Assembly (NCBI GenBank): GCA_947165685.1
Contig: CAMVBK010000010.1
Location: forward strand, 1 to 64,000
Direction of reading: 5' to 3'
Origin: F23-D06 sp947165685
GTDB taxonomy: Bacteria > Bacteroidota > Bacteroidia > Bacteroidales > WCHB1-69
Length of the DNA stretch: 64,000 bases
Shown here: positions 43,631-49,647 of the stretch, piece after piece
Position numbering within the stretch: the stretch's first letter is position 1
How the letters are laid out: every line of letters begins with the position of its first letter
The notes under the pieces: generated by a model
Seen by the model: the letters and a program-made list of their open reading frames with translations, nothing else
What the model was told of the DNA's origin: nothing
Databases searched by the model: none
Made by a program: the position numbers and the translations under genes

Positions 43631-44176
43631 ATGATCGACCAAATTATCGCTTTCAACAAAACCTTCGTGGCGCAGAAGGGCTACGAACAATACCTCACCG
43701 ACAAGTACCCCGACAAGAAGTTGGCGGTGCTGTCGTGCATGGACACCCGTCTGACGGAGCTGCTGCCCGCCGCGCTCGGACTGAAGAACGGCGACGCGAA
43801 GATCATCAAGAACGCCGGCGGGCTGGTGATTTCCGCCTTCGACTCGGCGATGCGCAGCCTGATTGTGGCCATCTACGAGCTCGGGGTGGAGGAGATCATG
43901 GTGGTGGCGCACTCGCACTGCGGGGCCTGCCACATGAGCTACGACCACTTCCACCACGAGATGATCGCCCGCGGGGTGACGGACGAGACCCTCGACACCA
44001 TCCGCCAATGCGGCATCGACCTGAACCACTGGTTGGAGGGCTTCAAGGACACCCCGACCTCCGTCCGCAAAACCGTCGAGACCATCAAGACGCACCCGCT
44101 CGTTCCGAAGGACATCGTGGTGCGAGGCTTCATCATCGATTCAGAGACGGGGAAGCTGGAGGAGATAGAGGGATAA
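43631..44176 (+). CDS. Beta-class carbonic anhydrase
   Basis: Interconverts carbon dioxide and bicarbonate. A 181-residue cytoplasmic enzyme. Zinc ligands are Cys36, with the Asp38-Arg40 dyad in LSCMDTR, and His94/Cys97 in VAHSHCGAC. NAGGLVISAFDSAMRSL is the conserved substrate-side helix. The short form (about 180 residues) is common in Bacteroidota. Two damaged copies of this gene lie at 47245-47388 and 49502-49600. Its stop shares an A with the ATG of the next gene (TAATG). Confidence 0.93.
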   Translation: MIDQIIAFNKTFVAQKGYEQYLTDKYPDKKLAVLSCMDTRLTELLPAALGLKNGDAKIIKNAGGLVISAFDSAMRSLIVAIYELGVEEIMVVAHSHCGACHMSYDHFHHEMIARGVTDETLDTIRQCGIDLNHWLEGFKDTPTSVRKTVETIKTHPLVPKDIVVRGFIIDSETGKLEEIEG

Positions 44177-44613
44177 TGCTAACCGTCCGCCATATCCGCC
44201 ATTGGTACGAGCCGAAGCTGCCACACGCGGTCTTCATCAACGGTTTTTTCGCAGGGATGATGAGGGACCACGACCTGCGCATTGAGGCACCGCCCGGAAA
44301 ATACAGCCTCCGGGTGCAGTTCGGCGGCCCCCTGCGGTTGGGCAAAAGCGGCAAGAGCATCGACCTGTCGCTGTCATCTACCACGCAGGTGGAGATACCG
44401 CAAAACGGGGAGGTCCTCTGCACGTTCCACGACCGCGAACGCCTCTGGAACGTCCTGTTCGACATCGACCTCGTCCTGTGGATCGTCTCCTGGTTCGTCA
44501 CCATGCCCCCGCTCTACAAGATTCTTTCCAATGTCTTCTTCGCGATTTGGCTGGTGCGGTTGGTGGTGATACGGAAGCGGTATTATAAGATAGGTTGTAC
44601 AAATACCCAATAA
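44176..44613 (+). CDS. Membrane protein with an N-terminal PEGA-like domain
   Basis: A 145-residue protein translationally coupled to the carbonic anhydrase (TAATG). Residues about 15-75 look like a small beta domain of PEGA type (VFINGFFAGMM and APPGKYSLRVQFGG). Residues about 92-135 contain two membrane segments (VLFDIDLVLWIVSWFVT and ILSNVFFAIWLVRLVVI) and a basic end. Function unknown; the coupling suggests a link to bicarbonate or pH handling, which is inference. Confidence 0.75.
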   Translation: MLTVRHIRHWYEPKLPHAVFINGFFAGMMRDHDLRIEAPPGKYSLRVQFGGPLRLGKSGKSIDLSLSSTTQVEIPQNGEVLCTFHDRERLWNVLFDIDLVLWIVSWFVTMPPLYKILSNVFFAIWLVRLVVIRKRYYKIGCTNTQ

Positions 44614-44615
44614 AT

Positions 44616-45071
44616 ATGAACGCTTCAGAATATATTCAGAAACTTGGCCTTGAGCCCCACCCCGAAGGAGGCTATTACCGACAACTGTTCGGTAACGACG
44701 AAACAGGCGACAAGGCGGTCTCCACCATCTACTACATGCTGACCGCCAACGACATATCGGCGTTCCATCGTCTGCACGACATGGTGGAAATCTGGTATTT
44801 CCACGCGGGCGAACCGCTCAATATCTATGTTATCGACCCAGACGGGACGCTGACCGTCCACGAACTTTCCGAGCAGGACGAAATGCAGGTGATCATCCAA
44901 CCGGAGCAGTGGTTTGCCGCCGAGATTCCCTCCAAGCGCGGTTTCTGCCTCGTCGGGTGCGCTGTCGGTCCGGCCTTCCGTTTCGACAATTTCGAGCTGG
45001 CCAAAATGGACGAGTTGTTGGAGCTGTATCCCCAGCACGGTGAACTGATCGAGAGAATGTGCAAGGTGTAA
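44616..45071 (+). CDS. DUF985-family cupin
   Basis: A 151-residue cupin_5 (DUF985) protein. Family hallmarks are LGLEPHPEGGYYRQLF at the start, FHRLHDMVEIWYFHAGEPL with the cupin His residues in the middle, and QWFAAEIPSKRGFCLVGCAVGPAFRF near the end. No signal peptide. DUF985 members are suggested to act on sugar or nucleotide-linked substrates, unproven. Separate from its neighbours by strand at the 3' side (convergent gene 15 bases away). Confidence 0.9.
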   Translation: MNASEYIQKLGLEPHPEGGYYRQLFGNDETGDKAVSTIYYMLTANDISAFHRLHDMVEIWYFHAGEPLNIYVIDPDGTLTVHELSEQDEMQVIIQPEQWFAAEIPSKRGFCLVGCAVGPAFRFDNFELAKMDELLELYPQHGELIERMCKV

Positions 45072-45086
45072 CCGCAAAATCATCCT

Positions 45087-46274
45087 TTACGGACATTCCA
45101 CCGCCCGTATTCTCACCGTGTCGCGCACATCGCGGTCGAGGTAGTATATCTCCACCGCCTGGCCATTTCCGAGGGATTCCTTGGAAAAGAGATAGGGCTC
45201 CAGCTGCAAATTAAAACTGTCTGTGAGAAAACGCTGGCCGGATGGCGTCATCAGCATCGCTACCATACAATCCTCTTTTTCGCAAATGAAGCGGTATATT
45301 CGCCGGCCATCGAACTCCACTAAGGCCACCTCTTTGAAACAGGCGGCGGTGTCGGGCACCACGATGGTGTCGCAGCGGCCTTCCCAATTGGCTGCCAGCA
45401 TTTTGCATTGGTCATCCAACACGGTGAACGGAAGCCCGGCCTCTTGCAGATATTGATTGTTATACATTTTGTGACCTAACAACAACCTCTCATATTTTAT
45501 TTTTGGAGCGGGCGGGAAAGACAACGTTTTCCACAAATTGTCGGTGAAGTAACCATACTGCTCGGACTCCACGCTGCACACGCAACGAGACATCACCGGA
45601 CGGTCGGGAAAGACGGTATGATAGAGTATCAGCCTGTCCTCCAGGCATATCGGGGCAAGCGGGTCCCGATCCCCGTTGAGCCGCATTCCGATCACCATGG
45701 CGGGGTCGTGCAACGGCGGACGCCAGCCGTCATACGGGCACGCCCGAGTGTGATAGCGGAAATGCATCCCTAAAATCCGTTCCGTCATCGGGTTGCGCTT
45801 GTCGTACTCGCCACTGCGCACCCCGTTCGCCGCCGAACGGAAGGTCAGACCGCTCCACAGCACAAAAACGGCACACATCGCCAAGCCGCCGGCATACCAA
45901 AGCCGCACCTTCTTGTTGACGGGATGCACCAGATTGCACCATATCAGCACAAACAGGAACCATTGCGGTATAGGGAGAATGATGTTGTCGGGAAAGGTGA
46001 AACAGAGCCAATAGAGAAACACGCCCGTGCTGAGGCCGCACATCAGGGCATTGGGCCGCCACAACGGTGTGCGCTCCAACCAGGTGAACAGGATGATGTT
46101 CAGGAAGCTCAGCACCTGCACGACCGCGGCCCACACCACGAACACGCAGAAACCGCCGTTGAAGTGGTGGTTCAACGCCACAGAGACGATGACAAAAAAC
46201 AGGTTTAGGAACGGCATCACCTTGTATCTCAATTGTTTGCCGTGATTCGAAAGAAAATAAGCGATATGACCCAT
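45087..46274 (-). CDS. Membrane protein with large extracytoplasmic domain
   Basis: A protein of about 395 residues from the ATG at 46272-46274. Four to five membrane segments lie in the first 150 residues (FLNLFFVIVSVAL, FCVFVVWAAVVQVLSFLNIILFTWL, GVFLYWLCFTF, WFLFVLIWCNLV, AMCAVFVLWSGL). The remaining 240 residues form a soluble domain, probably periplasmic, with several Cys and Asp motifs but no signature I recognise. ATG 46217 is an alternative start. Apparently a single-gene unit. Confidence 0.75.
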   Translation of the reverse strand: MGHIAYFLSNHGKQLRYKVMPFLNLFFVIVSVALNHHFNGGFCVFVVWAAVVQVLSFLNIILFTWLERTPLWRPNALMCGLSTGVFLYWLCFTFPDNIILPIPQWFLFVLIWCNLVHPVNKKVRLWYAGGLAMCAVFVLWSGLTFRSAANGVRSGEYDKRNPMTERILGMHFRYHTRACPYDGWRPPLHDPAMVIGMRLNGDRDPLAPICLEDRLILYHTVFPDRPVMSRCVCSVESEQYGYFTDNLWKTLSFPPAPKIKYERLLLGHKMYNNQYLQEAGLPFTVLDDQCKMLAANWEGRCDTIVVPDTAACFKEVALVEFDGRRIYRFICEKEDCMVAMLMTPSGQRFLTDSFNLQLEPYLFSKESLGNGQAVEIYYLDRDVRDTVRIRAVECP

Positions 46275-46351
46275 ATTGATTGAATGATGGTGAGGAAGGA
46301 ACAACGAGGGTGAGCACTGAAATATTGTTGCGGGAAGGTGCATCCCGAATT

Positions 46352-46483
46352 TTACGCAAACTCATACTGCAAGATGGCAATGTTCAGCGCGTCTTCTAAC
46401 TTGCAGATAGTTTCCAAAGAGAGATTTTCCTCTCCTTTCAACAACTTGGAAATGTACTGGACAACGGCGGACGGACAAAACAT
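46352..46483 (-). pseudogene. Remnant of an XRE/HigA-type antitoxin
   Basis: On the minus strand a 43-codon frame reads SAVVQYISKLLKGEENLSLE and TICKLEDALNIAIL, the second half of a HigA-like helix-turn-helix domain, ending in TAA at 46352. The first helix and any toxin partner are missing, and no promoter leads into it. Confidence 0.75.
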
Positions 46484-46525
46484 GGCAAAAGCATAGGCTT
46501 GATGATTGTGCATTGGGAAAAAGTG

Positions 46526-46533
46526 TATCTTTG
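46526..46533 (+). promoter_or_regulatory. -7 box of the RelE-type toxin-antitoxin operon
   Basis: TATCTTTG followed by C, 27 bases before the ATG at 46561; it decides against longer starts upstream. Confidence 0.65.
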
Positions 46534-46560
46534 CGGCGAAATTCTAAAACAACAACAGAT

Positions 46561-46785
46561 ATGACGGCAATAACCATCAACATACCGAATCATGAAGTCA
46601 GCTTTTTCAAAAAAATGATTTCAAAGATGGGTTGGACGTATAGTGAAGCAGATGTCGTACCATCGAAGGCCTCACCTAAGGAGCAGGCTTTGGCCAAAGT
46701 TGACCATGCCTTTGGCCAACTTCAACAGATGAAAGAAGGCAAGATTAGAGGTGTAAATGCAGAAGATTTGCTCAATGAACTGTAA
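46561..46785 (+). CDS. Antitoxin partner of a RelE-type toxin
   Basis: A 74-residue protein. The N-terminal TAITINIPNHEVSFFKKMISKMGW has the strand-helix pattern of small RHH-like antitoxins, and the tail (AFGQLQQMKEGKIRGVNAEDLLNEL) that of RelB/DUF2683-type partners ending in LLNEL. It overlaps the toxin gene by 11 bases. Confidence 0.75.
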   Translation: MTAITINIPNHEVSFFKKMISKMGWTYSEADVVPSKASPKEQALAKVDHAFGQLQQMKEGKIRGVNAEDLLNEL

Positions 46786-47116
46786 AATCACCACAACACC
46801 GGATTTTGCCCGCGATTTGAAGCAATTATCCAAGCGCTATCCCTCTATTAAACAAGATTTTGGACATTTTCTCGAAACGTTGCGCGAAACACCTCAAATG
46901 GGGATTCCTCTTGGCAAACACTTGCGCAAAGTGCGCTTTTCCATATCTTCCAAAGACAAAGGAAAAAGCGGCGGGGCAAGGGTTATCACCCATGTTGTCC
47001 TTGTCGAAACAAATGAAACAGACATAACACTTGTCACTCTATATGACAAATCTGACCAAAATAGTATCACCGACAAAGAACTGAAAATGTTGATGAAGCG
47101 AAACGGATTAGAGTAG
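46775..47116 (+). CDS. RelE/ParE-family toxin
   Basis: A protein of about 113 residues: ITTTPDFARDLKQLSKRYPSI, the usual N-terminal strand and helix pair of RelE/ParE toxins; RKVRFSISSKDKGKSGGARVI and HVVLVETNETDITLVTLYDKSDQ, the central sheet with conserved basic residues and the LYDKSD motif. RelE members cut ribosome-bound mRNA; ParE members target gyrase. ATG 46757 is an alternative start that would overlap the antitoxin more deeply. Confidence 0.8.
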   Translation: MNCKITTTPDFARDLKQLSKRYPSIKQDFGHFLETLRETPQMGIPLGKHLRKVRFSISSKDKGKSGGARVITHVVLVETNETDITLVTLYDKSDQNSITDKELKMLMKRNGLE

Positions 47117-47211
47117 AATGTCCACTGCCTGACCATTCCCGAGGAATTCAGCAAATGTTTACCATCCCATGTTGCGAGACAAAGTATTCGAACGGTTCGT
47201 TTGTTTTTTTC

Positions 47212-47219
47212 TATTTTTG
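47212..47219 (+). promoter_or_regulatory. Intact promoter in front of the carbonic anhydrase remnant
   Basis: TATTTTTG followed by C, 26 bases before the ATG at 47245, so the remnant is probably transcribed. Confidence 0.6.
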
Positions 47220-47244
47220 CGGAGAATTTGAAGAACGACTAATT

Positions 47245-47388
47245 ATGATCGACCAAATTATCGAATACAACAAAACCTTCGTGGCACAGAAGGGCTGTGA
47301 GACCCACCCGCTCGTACCAAAGGATATCATGGTGCGAGGCTTCATCATCGATTCGGAGACGGGGAAGTTGGAGGAGATTGAAGGATAA
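47245..47388 (+). pseudogene. Carbonic anhydrase with its interior deleted in frame
   Basis: An open frame of 47 codons. Residues 1-17 (MIDQIIEYNKTFVAQKG) match the N-terminus of the enzyme at 43631, and residues 19-47 (ETHPLVPKDIMVRGF to LEEIEG) match its last 29 residues. About 130 residues including all zinc ligands are missing but the frame is kept. It has its own promoter. DNA identity to the parent ends is about 90 percent by eye, so the two copies have diverged since duplication. Confidence 0.9.
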
Positions 47389-47397
47389 TGCGATGCG

Positions 47398-47524
47398 AAA
47401 CTCAGGTGCGGGAACCATATTAAAATATGCTGTTTCCGCACTTGAGTTTAGCCATTTTGTTGTGTTTGCGCAAAACTCGGGTGCGGAAACCCATAAAAAA
47501 AACAGTGTTTCCGCACGTGAGTTT
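47398..47524. repeat. Twin 52-base dyads ahead of the AAA ATPase gene
   Basis: Two 52-base palindromic elements lie at 47398-47449 and 47473-47524, 75 bases apart start to start. Each pairs an 18-base arm AAACTCNNGTGCGGNAAC with its reverse complement GTTTCCGCACNTGAGTTT around a 16-base AT-rich loop. The four arms differ from each other at one to three positions. Candidates: tandem operators, hairpin-type mobile ends, or recombination sites. Confidence 0.8.
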
Positions 47525-47531
47525 GATATGA

Positions 47532-47548
47532 TATTTTTGCTATTTTTG
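47532..47548 (+). promoter_or_regulatory. Tandem -7 boxes of the AAA ATPase gene
   Basis: TATTTTTG occurs twice, at 47532-47539 and 47541-47548, immediately downstream of the second dyad and 20-36 bases before the ATG at 47569. Confidence 0.65.
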
Positions 47549-47568
47549 CACCCGAAAAAGCAGTCGTT

Positions 47569-49002
47569 ATGGACAAGAACCTCTTTATCGGGCGTGAGTA
47601 TGAAATCCGCCAGTTGGAAAAATATCGCAACTCCAAGGAATCGGAGTTTGTCATCGTTTATGGTCGCCGCCGCGTCGGGAAGACCTTCCTCGTCAAGGAG
47701 TTCTTCGACGACACGTACGATTTCAAGGTTACGGGACTTTACAAGAAACCCAAGAAGACGCAACTCAAGAACTTCTATCTCGCCCTGCAGGAATATGGCG
47801 CAGACGTGAAGAAGGCGCCGGCGGACTGGTTGGAGGCTTTTGCCGAACTGAAGAAACTCCTGAAAAACATTAGCGAAGACAGGAAGAAAATCGTCTTTAT
47901 CGACGAGCTTCCGTGGTTGGACACCCGGCAGAGCGAGTTCTTGGCGGCCTTCGAATCTTTCTGGAACGGTTGGGGCGCCCAACAGAACGACATTATGCTG
48001 GTGGTGTGCGGCTCCGCTACCACGTGGATCACCAAAAAAATCCTGTCCGACCAGGGTGGCTTGTTCAACCGTGCCGCACGACGGCTCTACCTGATGCCAT
48101 TCACTCTCCAGGAGACGGAAAGGTATCTGGTCTCGCGGGGCATCCACTGGAGCCGCTACGACATCGTGGAGTGCTACATGACGATGGGTGGCATCCCATA
48201 CTATCTGAAACTTCTCGACAACGAACTCTCTTATCTCGCCAACATCGATGCGGTGTTCTTCAAGCCCAAAGGCCCGCTGTGGGATGAGTTCGACCACCTT
48301 TACGAAACCCTGTTCGGCTCTTCGAAAGGATACCTGAAAATCATTGAGGCATTGGCTGCGAGGAAATCGGGCCTCACCCGGAAAGAAATCATCGACGAAA
48401 CGCATTTAGAAGACAACGGACTTCTCACAGAAATGCTGAAAAACCTGTCGGACAGTCAGTTCGCAAGAACATATAACACCTTTGGATACAATGAAAAAAA
48501 AGTGGTGTACCAGCTCTCCGACTATTACACGCTGTTTTACCTGCGCTTCTTGAAAGGGAAGCAAAATCCCGACGAACATTTTTGGAGCCACTTTCTCGAC
48601 AACCCGGCAAAAAGCAGCTGGGCGGGGCAGACCTTTGAGCAAGTATGCAAAGATCATATCAGCCAAATCAAGAAAGCCATCGGAATCAGCGCATTGTTGA
48701 CGGACATTTCCACTTGGCAAGGCTCTTCGGAAAGCGGGAAGGCGCAGATTGACCTCATCATCGACCGTCGCGACCGTACGATCAACATTGGCGAAATCAA
48801 GTTCTCCGTGGATGAATTTGCCATTGACAAGGATTATGAGGAGAGGCTCAGAAAAAAACTTCAGGTGTTCCGCGAAGCCACTCACACGCGCAAAGCCTTG
48901 CAGTTGGTCATGATCACCACCTACGGAGTCCGACAGAACGCCCACAGCGGCATTGTACAGACGCAGGTGAGGATGGACGACTTGTTTGTGAAAGAAGCGT
49001 GA
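47569..49002 (+). CDS. AAA ATPase with DUF234-type nuclease-like C-terminus
   Basis: A 477-residue protein of the ATPase_2/DUF234 group. Walker A is GRRRVGKT near residues 31-38, Walker B IVFIDELPW near 110-118, and sensor-like VVCGSATTW follows. The N-terminal motif FIGREYEIRQLE is typical. The C-terminal region (about 350-477) has the PD-(D/E)XK-like pattern QIDLIIDRRD then IGEIKFS. The biological role of these archaeal/bacterial ATPases is unclear; many copies per genome and mobility are typical. It is bracketed by carbonic anhydrase fragments (47245 and 49502) and by dyads. Confidence 0.9.
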   Translation: MDKNLFIGREYEIRQLEKYRNSKESEFVIVYGRRRVGKTFLVKEFFDDTYDFKVTGLYKKPKKTQLKNFYLALQEYGADVKKAPADWLEAFAELKKLLKNISEDRKKIVFIDELPWLDTRQSEFLAAFESFWNGWGAQQNDIMLVVCGSATTWITKKILSDQGGLFNRAARRLYLMPFTLQETERYLVSRGIHWSRYDIVECYMTMGGIPYYLKLLDNELSYLANIDAVFFKPKGPLWDEFDHLYETLFGSSKGYLKIIEALAARKSGLTRKEIIDETHLEDNGLLTEMLKNLSDSQFARTYNTFGYNEKKVVYQLSDYYTLFYLRFLKGKQNPDEHFWSHFLDNPAKSSWAGQTFEQVCKDHISQIKKAIGISALLTDISTWQGSSESGKAQIDLIIDRRDRTINIGEIKFSVDEFAIDKDYEERLRKKLQVFREATHTRKALQLVMITTYGVRQNAHSGIVQTQVRMDDLFVKEA

Positions 49003-49038
49003 TTTTACTTGAACTGTAGAAATAATATTGTTAAAAAC

Positions 49039-49416
49039 ATGGAAATCACCCTGCTCTTGGAATACGCCGACCGTGCGCAGCTACGGCAGTGGCTCACGGA
49101 CAATCACCGGTCAGCCAAGGAGTGCTGGGTGGCGACATACCGCGGTAAAACGCCGTTGCCCGGTCCCTGCCTGCCCTACCTCGACGTGGTGGAGGAAGCC
49201 CTCTGCTTCGGCTGGATCGACAGCACCTGCAAGCGCCTGCCCGACGGCCGCTTGGCGCAACGTCTCTCGCCGCGCCGCAAGAACAGCCACTGGACGGACT
49301 TGAACAGGCAGCGCTGCGCCGACCTCGAACGCCGTGGCCTGATGACGGAGGCGGGGAAAATGTGTGTTCGCGAATTCAGCGAGTTTTTATCAAAGCCCTA
49401 TTGCAACCCGCAATAG
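49039..49416 (+). pseudogene. YdeI-like protein, C-terminally truncated
   Basis: A 125-residue frame that matches the first part of the YdeI/OmpD-associated family: SAKECWVATYRGKTPLPGP, VVEEALCFGWIDST and LAQRLSPRRKNSHWTDLN. The family is about 190 residues; the conserved C-terminal helices and the Lys-rich end are missing and are replaced by VREFSEFLSKPYCNPQ. The stop codon lies in a hairpin CTATTGC-AACCC-GCAATAG (49398-49416), marking the recombination point. Confidence 0.8.
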
Positions 49417-49431
49417 AGTCCATAATAAAAA

Positions 49432-49482
49432 TGTTGCGCACAAACAACATTTTTTTTTGAAAAGTGTTGCCTGTGCGCAACA
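49432..49482. repeat. 51-base inverted repeat
   Basis: Perfect 11-base arms TGTTGCGCACA (49432-49442) and TGTGCGCAACA (49472-49482) around a 29-base AT-rich loop. Same size and layout as the dyads at 47398-47524 but with a different arm sequence. Confidence 0.7.
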
Positions 49483-49501
49483 AATTCTTGACCTTGCCGC
49501 C

Positions 49502-49600
49502 CGAATTATCGCTTCCAACAAGCCGTTCGTGGCGCAGGAGGGCTGCGCAGCGCCAGGCGTTAGTCGAAAGGATGTGCAAAAAGTGCTCGGGCGACAATAG
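49502..49600 (+). pseudogene. N-terminal fragment of a third carbonic anhydrase copy
   Basis: The frame reads RIIASNKPFVAQEGC, matching residues 4-18 of the carbonic anhydrase at 43631 (QIIAFNKTFVAQKGY), followed by unrelated APGVSRKDVQKVLGRQ and a stop at 49598-49600. There is no start codon at the matching place. Confidence 0.75.
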
Positions 49601-49647
49601 AACCGGATTTTTTTGTACTTTTGCCCTTTGGTTTTTAGCAGAACAAC

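Noticed and set aside
47398..47524. CRISPR-like repeats
   Set aside because: Only two units, each an internal dyad with a short gap, no cas genes and no unique spacers of uniform length.
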